The notes beneath the pieces are model-generated. The model saw nothing but the letters and a program-made list of their open reading frames with translations, searched no databases and was not told the origin of the DNA. A DNA stretch of 64,000 nt from Erythroxylum novogranatense (taxonomy: Eukaryota > Streptophyta > Magnoliopsida > Malpighiales > Erythroxylaceae). Where the stretch lies: the NCBI GenBank assembly GCA_029891385.1, contig CM057235.1, positions 13,871,001-13,935,000 of the forward strand, written 5' to 3'. Both the position numbers and the translations under genes were made by a program. Of the stretch, positions 1 through 12,325 are shown piece by piece. Within the stretch, counting starts at the first letter, position 1; every line of letters starts with the position of its first letter.

Positions 1-68
1 CTGTGGTCCGCCTTATCGATGGTGGAAGACTGCTCGGCGATTCCGCCAGGCCCTACATGCTATCATGA

Positions 69-1320
69 GATGATTTTTTGAGGGCATTCAGAGATAATTT
101 CATGCCCAAGGTATATTTAGAGATGAAGATGCAGGAGTTCCATGAGTTGAGATAGGGGACGATGACAGTAGTTGAGTATAAGGTGCGGTTTAATGAGCTG
201 ATGGGGTACGCTTCTGTCTTGGTTGCTTCAGAGTCTAATAGGTGTCGGAGATTTGAGGGAAGGCTTAATCTGGAGATCTGTACCAGGTTAGCTCGATCTG
301 ATATGGGCACCTTTATTGAGCTGAGAGTTGCAGCAGTGAGAGTCGAGCAGCTTCTGAGGCAGAACCGAGCTGAGTCTGGACAGGGCCCTAGGGGCAAGAG
401 ACCGAGTGATAGCCAGGGTAGTGAGAGTAGAGGATTCAGCAAGCGTCAGACCAGATCCTTCAGGTCATCTGGAGGAGGTAGACAGTCTAGATTTGGGCAG
501 AGGGGCAGATTCGCTCAGTCTGTTAGTAGTCGTAGCGGTGTTAGAGGTTCAGGCCAGAGTCTTCCGCTGTGTGAGCATTGTGAGAGGAGACACAGTGGGG
601 AGTGTTGGAGATTTACCAGAGCGTGTCTTAAGTGTGGTTCCATGGACCATCAGATCCGGGAGTGTCCTTATACTGTGGAGGCCCAATCTACTATGACTGG
701 TAGATCAGGCAGCAATACCACGGTGCAGCAGAGCCATGAAGGTGGATTGGGTTTTAGGGGCCGAGACAGAGGCCGAGGTCGAGCTGAGGGATCTGTAGTG
801 AGGACTAAGGGACTAAGCAGCCGACAGCAGTCCCAGGCTAGAGTCTATGCCATGACTCGGCAGGAGGCTCAGGATTCCCCAGATGTAGTAGCTGGTATGC
901 TTCTGATCTTTGATTTTGAGGTTTTTACTTTGATGGATCTTGGATCCACTCATTCATTTGTTGCACCGCATGTGGCATGTAGACTGCATTGTGATAGGGA
1001 GAGATTACAGTATGGGCTAGAGGTGAGTACACCTCTAGGTAGTACGACAATTTTGGGAGAGGTCTGCAAGGGGTGTCCGATTGTGATTGATCAGGCAGAG
1101 TTGAGTGCAGACCTGATAGTGTTGCCTCTGAGAGAGATAGGTGTGATTTTGGGGATGGACTGGCTTATTGCGCATAGGGCTGTGATGGATTGTTATACCA
1201 AGGAGGTTGTATTAGAGTCTCCTGGTCAGCCTAGAGCTGTTTTTCGAGGTGTTAGTCAGGTAGTGCCAGCTAGGATGATTTCGTTCCTGAGTGCTTTGAG
1301 ATTGATGCAGGGGGTTGTGA
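69..1320 (+). pseudogene. Tekay-like gag and protease (decayed)
   Basis: This is the capsid and nucleocapsid precursor with the start of the protease. The Gag fold region is readable from about 69 in the frame of base 162, with a TGA at 66-68 and a TAG at 153-155. A Lys/Arg/Ser/Gly-rich stretch follows, then a zinc knuckle near 630-665 of the form CX2CX4HX4C, preceded by a second Cys/His cluster. The protease motif near 935 reads DLGSTHSF where relatives have D-S/P-G-A/S-T-H-S, so the residue after the catalytic Asp is changed. The frame breaks at about 1300-1315 and pol continues one frame over. In this lineage gag and pol are normally one reading frame, so the break is a lesion and not a programmed gap. 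Confidence 0.82.
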
Positions 1321-2949
1321 GGCCTATTTGACTCATGTGATTGATTCTAGAGTAAAGCAGAGGCTGCAGGATATTCCCGTGATCAGGGAATTTCTAGATG
1401 TGTTCCCCGATGAGTTACCGAGTTTGCCGCCAGATCGGGAGACGGAGTTTGGGATTGACCTCGTTCCAGGTACCGCTCCTATATCTATTCCTCCATATAG
1501 GATGGCGGCAGTGGAACTGAGGGAGTTTAAGGCTCAGCTACAGGAGTTGTTGGATAAGGGATTTATTACGCCGAGTGTTTCTCCGTGGGGAGCTCCAGTG
1601 TTATTTGTGAAAAAGAAGGACGGGACTTTGAGGTTATGCATCGATTATAGGCAGCTGAATTGGGTTACAGTCAAGAACAAGTACCCACTGCCTAGGATCG
1701 ATGATTTATTTGATCAGTTGCAGGGAGCTCAGGTGTTTACTAAGTTGGATTTGAGATCTGGATATTATCAGTTAAGGATAGCAGAGGTCGATGTGCCTAA
1801 GAGTGCTTTTAGGAGCAGGTATGGACATTTCGAGTTCTTAATGATGCCGTTCAGGTTGACCAATGCCCCGGCAGCCTTCATGGCCTTGATGAATAAGGTC
1901 TTTCAGCCCTACCTGGATCAGTTCGTGATTGTGTTCATTGATGATATTCTGGTGTATTCGAGGAGTAGACAGGAGCATGCGGAGCATCTGAGGATTGTAT
2001 TGCAGGCTATGAGGGAGAGACAGTTGTATGCCAAATTCATTAAGTGTGAATTTTGGCTTGATGAGATAGTATTTCTGGGACACATTGTGTCTGGTTAGGG
2101 TATCCGGGTGGATCCTCACAAGATTGAGGCAGTGAGGAGTTGGGAGATTCCGAGGAATGTGTCTGAGGTTCGGAGTTTCCTCGGATTAGCAGGATATTAC
2201 CGGAGGTTTGTCGAAGGATTTTCTGTAATCTCAGCCCCTTTGACAAAACTTCTGAGGAAGAATGTGGCTTTCAGTTGGACAGATGAATGTCAGAGGAGTT
2301 TTGAGGAGCTGACACATCGGTTGACTACGGCGCCAGTGTTAGCGTTACCATCGGGATCTGGAGGTTTTGAGGTTTTCAGTGATGCTTGGCAGCGGGGACT
2401 GGGTTGTGTTTTGATGCAACGTGGTAGAGTGATAGCGTATGCCTCGAGACAGTTGAGGTCTCACGAGATGAATTACCCAGTTCATGACTTGGAGTTAGCA
2501 GCAGTTGTGTTTGCCTTGAAAATCTGGAGACATTATTTGTATGGAGAGACGTTCTAGATCTTGACTAATCATAAGAGCTTGAGGTACCTGTTGAGTCAGC
2601 GAGAGTTGAATCTGAGGCAGAGGAGATGGATTGAGCTACTGAAGGATTATGACTGCACTATTGAGTACCACCCAAGGAAAGCTAATGTGGTGGCAGATGC
2701 TTTGAGTAGGAGGTCTCATATCAGTGCAACTCAGATTCAGATTGAGAGATTGCCTAGTTTGATTCAGTTGAGAGCTCTGAATGTGCAGATGGATTTGGCT
2801 CAGGATGGAGCTCTGATTGCTACTTTGAGGCTTAGACCGATGTTGCAGGATCAGATTAGGAGAGTACAGGATCAAGATCCAGCGTTAGTGAGATTGATTG
2901 ATAGAGTCAGATCTGGTTGCTATGCATCTTGGTACTACCAAGATGTATA
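1321..2949 (+). pseudogene. Tekay-like reverse transcriptase and RNase H (decayed)
   Basis: RT spans about 1400-2100. It keeps the first catalytic Asp in the LDLRSGYYQ stretch and the FIDD box (family YxDD) near 1935, so the polymerase centre looks whole. A TAG at 2096-2098 cuts the frame. RNase H follows from about 2370 to 2710, with FSDAW (first Asp), the acidic residue in HDLELAA, and VADALS (last Asp). A second TAG lies at 2555-2557. The third acidic residue, normally in a T-D-H-K-S motif, is Asn here (codon 2567-2569), a G-to-A change that should kill RNase H. The frame is lost near 2920, where the first part of the integrase zinc domain appears deleted. Confidence 0.85.
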
Positions 2950-4131
2950 ATACTCTTAAGTTGCATTTCTGGTGGCCAGGCATGAAGAGGCAAGTGACAG
3001 AGTTCGTTTCTAGATGTTTGACGTGCCAGTAGGTTAAGACTGAGCACCAGGCCCCAGTTGGGAGATTGCAGTCGTTACCCATTCCAGAGTGGAAAAGGGA
3101 ACGAATCACTATGAATTTCATTATGGGGTTGCTTGGGATGTCGAGGCAGTATGATGCGATCTGGGTCATAGTGGACTGGTTGACCAAATCGGCTCACTTC
3201 TTGCCAGTGAGAGAGAGCAATCCTCTCTATCAGTTGGCCCAGACGTATGTGGCAAAGATTGTGCGACTGCATGGGGTCCTGGTATCGATAGTGTCAGATA
3301 GGGATCCCAGATTTACTTCGAGGTTCTGGAGGAGTTTGCAGTCAGCTATGGGTTCGAGGTTGAATTTTAGCACAACATTTCATCCTTAGACAGATGGGCA
3401 GAGTGAGAGGACGATCAAGACTGTTGAGGATATGCTGAGAGCTTGTGTATTAGAGTTCAGAGGTGCATGGGATGGCACCGTATGAGGCCTTGTATGGGAG
3501 GCTATGTAGATCACCTCTTTACTGGGACGAAGAGGGTGTGAGGATGCTTGAGGGTCCCAAACTGATCCAGGACACTGTGGATAAGGTTAGATTGATTCGG
3601 AGTCGCATTAAGGCGTCTCAGGATAGATAGAAGAGTTATGTGGATCAGCATCGGAGAGAGATGGAGTACAATGTAGGCGATAGAGTGTTCCTCCGAGTGT
3701 CACCTTGGAGAGGAGTGCTGAGATTTGGCCGTAAGGGCAAGTTGAGTCCTCGATATATCGGTCCGTATGAGATTACTGAGAGGATTGGACCGTTGGCCTA
3801 TAGATTGGCATTGCCGAGTGAGATGTCCCAGTTGCACGATGTGTTTCATGTGAGTATGATCCGGAGATATCGATCAGACCCGACTCATGTGATTCCGGCT
3901 CAGGAGATTGAGATAGCGAGTGATCTGAGTTATGTTGAGGAGCCGGTGCAGATTATCGGATCGCGGGTCAGGCAATTGAGGAGCAGGGTGATTCCATTGG
4001 TGAAAGTCCTATGGAAGAATCACTCGTCAGAGGAAGCAACTTGGGAGACTGAGGAGCACATGAGGAAGCAGTACCCTCATCTGTTCGACCAATCAGGTAT
4101 GAAATTTTGGGACAAAATTTTTTTTTTAGGA
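2922..4131 (+). pseudogene. Tekay-like integrase with GPY/F module and chromodomain (decayed)
   Basis: The remnant of the HHCC zinc domain is readable at about 2925-3030 and ends in CLTCQ followed by TAG (3030-3032). In the DDE core the first Asp, expected in an M-D-F-I motif, is Asn (codon 3114-3116). The second Asp is in SDRDPRF (near 3297) and the Glu in QSERTI (near 3402). Stops lie at 3387-3389 and 3628-3630, with a frame break near 3460. The C-terminal open frame (3640-4164) carries the GPYEI core of the GPY/F module and then a chromodomain-like segment at about 3925-4085 with VKVLWKN and EEATWE. Chromodomains direct insertion into marked heterochromatin. Confidence 0.85.
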
Positions 4132-4139
4132 GGGGAGAA
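4128..4139 (+). other. Polypurine tract of the Tekay-like element
   Basis: AGGAGGGGAGAA stands directly before the TG that opens the 3' LTR. This is where plus-strand DNA synthesis would start in reverse transcription. Confidence 0.7.
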
Positions 4140-4140
4140 T

Positions 4141-4521
4141 TGTATCATCCCGTTATCGATGTGATGGGCATTTTGGTTATTGGGACAGGATAGGATTTTT
4201 ACTGCATATTTTCATTGAGTATTATTTTGGCCTCTGATTCTAGAGGAATATATCATTTTACACATGCATATGTGTAGTGACATGCATTCATGATTTTTCT
4301 GGCAATTGATCGTGATATATGTTTTGAAGTGTAAATTTATGTGAAATGAAAGATTATTGTGGTTTTAAAATTTAGTGATTTGCATATTCGGTTTAAATTG
4401 TATGGATTCTATACGAGTGTTTAGTGATCATTTTCGATTGTAGCACTTCCTTGCTATAGGATATGCGTCGGAACGACCCACGGGCATCCCGGTGCGTACC
4501 TTACGGTGAGGGGGCGCTACA
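4141..4521 (+). repeat. 3' LTR of the Tekay-like element, 381 bp
   Basis: It begins TGTATCATCCCG after the polypurine tract and ends GGGGGCGCTACA, giving the usual TG...CA ends with a weak terminal inversion (TGTAKC..CCC). The Athila remnant starts at the next base. 381 bp is short for this lineage, whose LTRs are usually well over 1 kb, so an internal deletion is likely. The matching 5' LTR is outside the window, so the right boundary rests on the CA end and the abrupt change of content. Confidence 0.55.
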
Positions 4522-7010
4522 TTTAAAGGCTTCACTATTGATTTTCTCCAATTCTATTGCTCTATGATCAAATACTTGAAGTACCTTAAAAGGTCCACTC
4601 CACCTTGACTTGGGCTTTCCAGGAAATAAGTGAAGTCTTGAACTATATAGAAGCATTAAATCTCCACTCTTAAACTCCTTCTTCTTGATGTGAGTGCCAC
4701 TTCTTAACTTCTCTTTATACAACTCAGTATTTTCATAAGCATCAAATCTTAACTCTTCGAATTCATCAATTTGTAGCAACCTCTTCTCACCCTCAAGTTT
4801 CTAATCCATGTTCAATTTCTTTATTACCTAATAAGCCCTATGCTCCAACTCCAAGGGTAAATGCCAAGCCTTACTATACATAAGTCTATAAGGAGTAGTA
4901 CCTATAGGTGTTTTGAAAGTTGTCCTATATGCTTAAAGTGTGTCATCCAACTTCAGAGCCCAGTCCTTTCTTGAGGCAATCACTACCTTCTCAAAAATCT
5001 TCTTCAACTCTCGATTCACCACCTCCACTTAGCCACTAGTTTGTGGATGATATGGGGTAGCCACTCTAGGGTAAACATTATACTTCCTAAAAAGAACTTC
5101 AAATGGCTTATTGCAGAAATGACTACCTCTGTCACTTATAATTGCCCTTAGCACCCCAAATCGAGTGAATGTCCTCTTGATGAAACGTTGAACCACCTTA
5201 CCATTGTTTGTTGGATTAGCCATAGCATCAACCCACCTAGAAACATAATCCACTCCAACTAAGATATACTTCTAGGGAGGATGGGAATTGTCCCATGAAA
5301 TCTAAGCACCACATATCAAATATCTCTACCTCCTTGATGATTGAAAGTGACATCTCATCCCTCTTTGATATATTGCCCAATCGCTGGAACCTATCATACT
5401 TCAACACAAAATTTTGAGCATCCTTAAATAAGATTGGCCAGTAGAATCCACTCTATAAGACCCAAACAGCTGTCTTATTTGCTCTATAGTGCCCTACATA
5501 AATAAAACTATGACATTGCATCAACACTTCAGGTGTCTTATCATCAGGGACACACCTGTGAATCATACTATTAGCACAATTCTTATACAGTATGGGTTCA
5601 TCCCAAATATAATGAGAACACTGGAATAAGAAATGTTTCCTTTATTCACAAGAAAGATTAGAGGGAAGAACACCACTTGAGAGATATTTTGTAATATTTG
5701 CAAACTCAAGAAGAAAGGTGTTTTCTACCATCATTAAGGCTTCATCAAGGTTCCTCTTCTTCTTCTTTATGTTCCCCTTCAAGTTTTGATAGTTGGTCTA
5801 CTACAACATTTTCTGCTCCTTTCTTTTCTTTAATCACAAGGTTGAACTCTTAGAGTAGAATTACCTATCTGATAAGCCTAGCCTTGGAATCCTTCTTTGG
5901 AAAGAGATAATGCAACTCCGCATGATCTGTAAAGACATTAACATGTGAGCCTAAAAGATAAGAGTGAAGTTTCTCACATGCAAAGAATACTGCAAGTAAT
6001 TCCTTTTCCGTAGTGGTGTAATTCAGTTGTGCGCATGTCAAGGTCTTGCTCACATATTAGAAAACATGTAGTTTCTTCCCCTTCCACTATCCAAATACAT
6101 ACCCCACTGCATGGTCACTTGCATCATATATAATCTAGAAAGCAATTGACTAATTCAACGTTGTTAAGATAGGTGCTATTGTGAGTGCCTTCTTTAACAT
6201 GTTAAATTATCCAAGCAATCATTAGTAAACATAAAAGGCATATATTTTACTAACAAATGGGATAAGGGTCTAGCAATAAGGGAAAAATCTTTGATGAACT
6301 ATCTGTAGAACTCTACATGAATAAGGAAAGCTCGGATGTCCTTAATGTTAGTGGGAAGGGTAACTTTTCAATCACTTTGGTCTTTACTCGATCTGCTTCA
6401 ATCCCTTTGCATGAGATCCTATGGCCTAATACAATCTGCTCTTGGATCATGAAATGACACTTCTCCCAGTTTAGAACCAGATGAGACTTCTCATATCTTT
6501 GAAGCATTCTGTCTAAATTAAACAAAAAATCATCAAAAGAATCTCCAAAGATAAAGAAGTTGTCCATAAATACCTCCATGAAATTCTCATTCATGTCTAC
6601 AAAAATAACCATTATGCACCTTTGGAATGTGGCAGGTGCATTGCATAACCTAAAAGGAATCCTCCAATAAGTGAAAGTCCTATAAGGACCAATGAAAGTG
6701 GTCTTTTCTTGATCTTGTGGGTATATGATCACCTTATTGTAACTTGAAAATCCATCAAAAAAATAATAAAATGTATGGCTAGCCACCCTCTTAATCATTT
6801 AGTCCATAAAATGTAAAGGAAAAGGTTCTTTCTTGGTGGCCAAGTTAAGCTTCTTGTAATCAATACACACTCTCCAACCTGTGATGGTCCTAGTAGAAAT
6901 CTGTTCATCTTTTTCATTTTCCACCAATGTCATGCCTCCTTTCTTAGGCACACATTGCATAGCACTTATCCACTCAATATCTGAAATAGGGTAAATAATC
7001 CCTGCATCCT
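4522..7010 (-). pseudogene. Athila-like RT, RNase H and integrase (decayed)
   Basis: RT is read at about 7010-6300. The active-site box reads FMDNF (Asn codon at 6559-6561) where the family has two Asp, a G-to-A change that destroys the polymerase centre. RNase H is at about 6060-5860 with YTTTEKELLAV and FTDHAEL. Integrase core is at about 5290-4980: KYILVGVDYVSRW, then ISDRGSHFCN (second catalytic Asp), then VEVVNRELK (catalytic Glu). The C-terminal segment at 4780-4522 holds DAYENTELYKEK and the WSGPFKV module. The integrase C-terminus is cut at 4522. Confidence 0.83.
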
Positions 7011-7299
7011 ATGAGCTTCACTACTTCATTCTTCACAACCTCTTGTAGGTGTGGATTTAACCTTTTTTTTCTCTCCCATACTTTTCTCATCCTTCCTCGA
7101 GGCTAATCCTATGCATCACCACATTGGGGCTAATCCCCCTAATATCATCAATTTTCCATGCCTTGACTTTCATCCTCTTTCTAATAGTGTTTACCATTTT
7201 CTTTTCTTACTAAAAATCTAATGAATTGGATATGATGATGGGTAGGGTGTGGTCCTTACCTAAGAAAGTATACCTTAAGTGAGAATGTAAGGGTTTTAG

Positions 7300-9696
7300 G
7301 TATAAGGTAGGCAGCTTAACAAGGGAGGGTGGTGTAGGGTATCCGATTGCTCTAACTTCTCTTACTCACTTTCCTCACTTAACTTTTCTTCATTCACACC
7401 TTTATCCATATTCACTTCAACAACTTCTGTAACCTCCTTTTCAACTTCTTTCACACAAGCATCAACAATATCAATCTTCATACATGCAGTGCCATCCTTT
7501 GGTTTCTTTATAGTTTTATACATATTAAATTCAACCTATTCGTTGCAAATTCTTAAAACAAGTTTCCCTTCATGAACTTCAAATAATGCCCTACTAGTAT
7601 TCATAAAGGTCTTACCCAAAATCAAAGGACAATTCCTATCCTCATTAAAATCCAACACAACAAAATCCATCGAAATGATACATTTATCTACTTTTACCAA
7701 TACATCTTCTAAAACTCTGAATGGTTTCCTAATGGATTGATCAGTAAGTTAAATGAGCATAGATGTCGGCTTGATGTCTCGTAAGCCTAGTTTCCTGAAA
7801 GAAGATACAGGCATCATATTAATACTTGCACCTAAATCACATAAGTGTTCAGTAAATTCAAAGTCACCCACAACACATGGAATCTAAAAACTCCCTGGAT
7901 CTTGTAGTTTTGATGGAAAGGTGCTTGAAATGATTAAACTACAATTTTATGTCAAGGTCACTGCTTAATTGTCCTCCCAAGTGCGCTTATGTATGAGTAT
8001 ATCCTTGAGAAACTTTGCATACTTGGGCATTCACTATAATGCTTCCACCAATGACGAGTTAATCTAAAGCTTCTTCAGCTTCTCCAAAAACTTAGAGAAC
8101 TGAGTGTCTACTTGATGTTGTCTCACCCTTTGTAGATATGGAAGCTTAGGCTTGTAGGGTGGTGGTGGAACGTATGGCCTCTCTTATTCTTGCTCTTCCT
8201 CCTTCTTCCCTTCTATCTCCTTACCCTTCTCCTTTGTTTGATTCTCCTATTGCACACTTGGTTCTTCTAGTTCCTTACCACTCCTAAGTGTGATCGCCTT
8301 GAGTTGTTCCTTTGGATTTGTGTCAGTGTTGCTTAGTAGGCTACTTGCATTTCTCGAATATAAGGTAGTAGCAAATTTGCCTTCCTAAACCTCTAAATTG
8401 TGGATGGATGAAGCATGGTTCTTCAAGATTGCATCTTAACTTGCAAACATTTGTTTCTGGTACTCTTCTTAGGTTGCAAATTTAGAGTTCATTGAGTCCA
8501 TTGCATCCATCATCCTATCCATCTTCCTCTCCAAGGCTCTAAATCGATCTTGTTGAAATCTAAGAGGTCCTGGAGGTCTTGCTGGCCCACTTGCATTATT
8601 AGCACTCTAAGAAAAATTTAGGTAATTTTCCCACCCTGGATTATAAATGTTGGAGTATGGATTGTTACCTCTTTATTGTGGTTGGCAAAAGGAATTTACT
8701 TATTATGTTCCACTAGATCCTAACAAGAAACACTATGTTGTGCAATGGTTGTCCTGCCTATATAACTCAAATTAGGTTTGCATAGCTTTGATTGTAGATG
8801 AAGAAGGTCCTTGTATATTGTTAAACTTTTGAGTGAGAGCAATAATCTGGGCTTGCAAAGTTGTAACAAAATCAATTAGAATCATGCCTTTTTATTCCTT
8901 TGTGTCATACCTACTCCTTTCATTTGACCATACGTAACTGTTATTGGCTAACTCCTCTAAAAGATCATGAGCCACCTCAATTGTTTTCCTCATCAAAGAC
9001 CCTTCAGCAGCTATATCAATTGTCCCTCTTGTAGTTTGATTCATCATTTTAGAATTTCTAGAGTAAGAACTCCCTTGGAAGGTTATGGTGTGGGTAGCTT
9101 TGTTAAAATTCTTTGAACCTCTCACAAGCTTCATATAAGGACTCCCCATCATTTTGTTGAAAGTTTGTAATCTCCTTAATAATCTAAGTAGTCTTCGTCA
9201 AAGGGAAGTACTTGGTGAGGTAGGCTTGGGCTACTTGATCCCATGTGGTAATTTGAGATGAATTAAGTGAGTTGTACCATGTCTTGGCTCAATCTCATAA
9301 AGTGAATGGAATTAGTTTGAGTTGCACAACATCATCAGACATCCTTTGAAATCTAAAAGTATCATATATCTCCAAGAAGTTTGCTAGGTGGGCATTAGGA
9401 TCTTCAGTTGATAACCTATAAAATTAAACATTATTCTGGAGTATGTTTAGGAGTGTAGGCTTGATTTCAAAATTGTTTGCTTGAACCATAGGCCTTGTGA
9501 CTCCTTATGGACTAAATCTAGGCCTCATGAAATCCATCAATTTTCTCTCGGCCCCTCCTAGTTCTCCTTCTTATACCATATTCCTTTATAATGTCTCTTG
9601 GCAATTGGCTCTTCTTAACTCTCTTCCGTGTCTTACGATGTCAGATAGCTCTTCTTCACTAAACTCGGTAGATCTTCTTATGCTCTTTGTGTTCAT
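7300..9696 (-). pseudogene. Athila-like gag and protease (decayed)
   Basis: The likely gag start is the ATG complementary to 9694-9696. Capsid wording such as NAHLANFLEIYDTF and TWDQVAQAYLTKYF is readable around 9420-9200, broken by TGA and TAA codons. A segment with GTIDIAAEG and DLLEELANN follows at 9152-8892. A Pro-rich stretch comes next and then the protease at about 7990-7550. It keeps CDLGAS near 7830-7850, the normal Athila active-site form, plus SMDFVVLDFNED. Two nearby stops in LIPFTL.D.AKTW look like CGA to TGA. Confidence 0.78.
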
Positions 9697-9778
9697 GCAC
9701 TTGCAAATACACAAGGAAAAGTATAATAAACTTTTAAATCAAAATCACCTAAACTAAATAAGATGTTAAACAACTCAA

Positions 9779-9796
9779 CACCCGACAATAGCGCAA
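9779..9796 (-). other. Primer binding site, tRNA-Asp type
   Basis: On the minus strand this reads close to TGGCGCCGTTGTCGGGGA, the Athila primer site matching the 3' end of tRNA-Asp. By eye 14 of 18 bases agree. It lies between the LTR and gag, where the primer site should be. Confidence 0.65.
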
Positions 9797-10745
9797 ACAA
9801 TTTATTCGTTCGCAAACCAAACTATTAGTTTTACATGAAAAACTGCAAGTATATGGGTCATTACTTGTATTTAAAAAAAGATATCATCCCACAGAGATTG
9901 ATGTTAGACACCACTCAATTTAGGTTAAGCTTTGTTTTAAAAAATGATTTCAAAAGATTAAAAACTGAAAATTAAATGAAAATTAATTAAACTAGCAATG
10001 AATAACCAATTAAGGCAAAGTGCAGTAATTTGACAGCCAAGGTTTAAAATTAGGAGTTACTCTATCCCTATTTTGCTTTCATCTTGTGTTTTTTATCCAA
10101 TTATGCTTGACCCAAGATTTTCTAATGTTCAATTAGCCTCTCTCAAGACGTAATTAGCTGCCCCTAATTGAATGGATTAGAATTATTTATGCTATCTCTA
10201 GACTTAGCAACTTCTCCTAATCCTCCAATAAGATTTTAAACACTCCTATAGGTGATTTTAAGCAAACAACAAAGATCTCTCTTCAACTATTTAGAAAAAC
10301 CTTAATATTTATTAGGTCCGTTAGGAGCTAACTCTCATTACACTACCCAATTCAAATACCCACACTCACCTTCTCGATCTATTGTACGATATAAGCACAA
10401 TAAATATCACAAAACATCTTTCATTTCATCCAAAATAGCAAGAGTTCCACAAATAGTTCAAGAACAACTCCTACAAGGTGTTTAGCTACTCATAATCATG
10501 AGCAATCCAACAAAAATCCATGTTTTTCACACTAGAAGTCATAAAGAGAAAAAAAAATAAAAGCCAGATAAAGTTAAAAACTCCTTCTCTCTACTCTAAA
10601 AAGCTGGAAAAATTTTGAATCTTGATGTTGTCACCACTTTTTCGAGGTAGATTTTGTGTTTCCCTTCTTTGACTGGCCTCCAAAAGTCACTTTTTCTATT
10701 TTCGGTGTGTGATCTGATGGATGGAGGCTCCTATGGTTTAGAGCG

Positions 10746-10753
10746 CTTATATA
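10746..10753 (-). promoter_or_regulatory. TATA box of the Athila-like LTR
   Basis: TATATAAG on the minus strand lies about 950 bp before the primer site, a plausible place for the LTR core promoter. The call rests on the motif and position only. Confidence 0.4.
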
Positions 10754-10827
10754 TGTCAAAGGTAGGGTTAAACCACTTAAAATTCCATTTTTAACTTTAT
10801 TTTGGCAAGTTCCGCCCATCTTGTAGT

Positions 10828-10857
10828 TGCATGATTGTGCACAAGCACAATCATGCA
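10828..10857. repeat. Perfect 13-bp inverted repeat in the LTR U3 region
   Basis: TGCATGATTGTGC, then ACAA, then GCACAATCATGCA. The arms match exactly. Athila LTRs of other plants can carry GC-rich palindromes of the form GTGCGATCGCAC here, and this could be a deaminated version, but that is inference. Confidence 0.75.
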
Positions 10858-11987
10858 CTATTGTCTGACAACTTTCTGTACTATTCACTCTTTTGGTCAT
10901 AACTTCTTCTACGGACCTCCAATTGACTTGAAATTTGAACTACAAGCTCCTCACACATTATCCTTCCTCTCCACTAGATTTCATTATCATCTGAATTCTC
11001 TAAGTCTACCCATTAGTGTTGTTAAATCATTTATACCACATCCACAACTGCAAATCTGATACCTTCACAGTTCATCAACAAGGTACATCAATCCATCCTA
11101 AAATTAAACACTAGATAATGTAAAAAAAAAAAAACAACTTAGCACTTCAAAGATCAAGAAAAGATGCTAAAGATCGAATAAACTAGAACTAAAATAGACA
11201 AAAAAAAAGAACTTAAAACATATGAAAACACACCAGAAACATATCTTAAAAACACACTGACAACCATTCCAGTTCTAAGTTCAACCTCTTAAGGTAATAA
11301 TAAATTTGGTTTCTTTTAGCTTTGCCTGTGCACTTTAAATCTTATCATTTCTACTTGCATCTCCATTTTTCTCAATCAAACCTATGAAAATATATTCACA
11401 TCTGTATCAATTCAAAGGTATACAACCATAATATAATACTGATATCATATTTGATAATATAACCACGAATAAGAATACATTGATTCTATGCCTAATATAT
11501 CAAACAATGTAGTATCTCCTATACCTATTTAATAAATGCTTAATCATATAGTCGATATGACACTTTTGCTACTCCTATTTTTCAGCCCATTTTCGATATC
11601 TGCTAGATCAACTTTGTTAAGGTATTAATTACTTTTCATTTTTTCACACTCTGTCAGATCATCATTCTTCTCGCAGTTTCAAACATTTTTGAATCTTAAT
11701 GTATGTTCTTGCATGTGATTTATGTAAATGCAACCAAAACTAGGGATTAGTTGCCTTTGTGTGCCGAATTGAACATTACTCAATAATAATGACAGTGTAT
11801 GACATGTTGAATATGCATGTAACTTGATATATATTATGACAAATGCCCATGTAAGATGCTAAACTTGGGCTCTAATACAAAAATGTAACGTATTACTCCA
11901 ATAAAGCATATTCCTGAGCATATAAGAGGATATTCAAGGATATACTCTACTGAAATGATTAGAAAACAATTCAAAAAGATTTTTCAA

Positions 11988-12325
11988 CCTTACATATAGC
12001 ACAGAGGCATTTTAATCAACACATTGCCAAAGTTTGACCTTACTTTCAGAAATACCTTTCATACATATTTAACCCATGTAAACCACATAAAGGAAAGCTC
12101 AACTTCTTTTAAATTGTCTCAGTATATATATGAACTTTCCTTTAAATTGTCTCAGTATATATATATACATATATATATCAACCTTACATATAATATCATA
12201 TAGCACAGAGGCATTTTAATCAACAAATTGCCAAAGTTTGACCTTACTTTAAAAAATACCTTCCATACATATTTAAACTATGTAAACCACATAAAGGAAA
12301 GCTTAACTTCTTTTAAATTGTCTCA
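11988..12325. repeat. Two-copy direct repeat of about 140 bp
   Basis: The block at about 11988-12125 (ACCTTACATATAGCACAGAG onward) recurs at about 12181-12325 with a few substitutions and a small insertion. A short AT run separates them. It lies inside the minus-strand LTR remnant and appears to be a local duplication. Confidence 0.75.

Larger units (their letters stand above)
1..4521 (+). mobile_element. Ty3 LTR retrotransposon, Tekay-like chromovirus, 5' end outside window
   Basis: Domains run in order gag, protease, RT, RNase H, integrase, GPY/F module and a C-terminal chromodomain, followed by a polypurine tract and a short 3' LTR. A pol polyprotein ending in a chromodomain is the mark of chromoviruses, and the wording of the RT and chromodomain fits the Tekay (Del) lineage. 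The 5' LTR and the start of gag lie before base 1. The body is broken by several in-frame TAG codons and at least three frameshifts, so it is a dead copy. The outer end abuts the Athila remnant exactly at 4521/4522, which suggests insertion into or next to that older element. Confidence 0.88.
4522..11100 (-). mobile_element. Athila-like Ty3 retrotransposon remnant, minus strand
   Basis: Read on the minus strand the order is 5' LTR (about 11100-9797), tRNA-Asp-type primer site, gag, protease, RT, RNase H and integrase, stopping at 4522. The Athila assignment rests on the protease CDLGAS motif, the gag and RT wording, and the tRNA-Asp primer site. The env-like region and 3' LTR that should follow integrase are absent because the Tekay-like LTR meets it there. 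Dozens of stops and frame breaks show it is old. The outer end of the LTR is not fixed. Confidence 0.82.
9797..11100 (-). repeat. 5' LTR of the Athila-like element (outer end uncertain)
   Basis: It starts at the primer site and holds the ATCATCCCACAGAGATTG segment near 9890, found in LTRs of this group. A TATA-like box lies at 10746-10753 on the minus strand. Upstream of it is a perfect inverted repeat at 10828-10857. The outer TG end was not found with confidence, so about 11100 is an estimate. Confidence 0.6.

Noticed and set aside
53..442. Minus-strand open frame of 129 codons
   Set aside because: Shadow of the gag region, which has domain support on the plus strand.
10828..10857. Inverted repeat considered as a bacterial-type terminator or operator
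   Set aside because: The setting is a plant retroelement LTR, and there is no T-run or gene end beside it.
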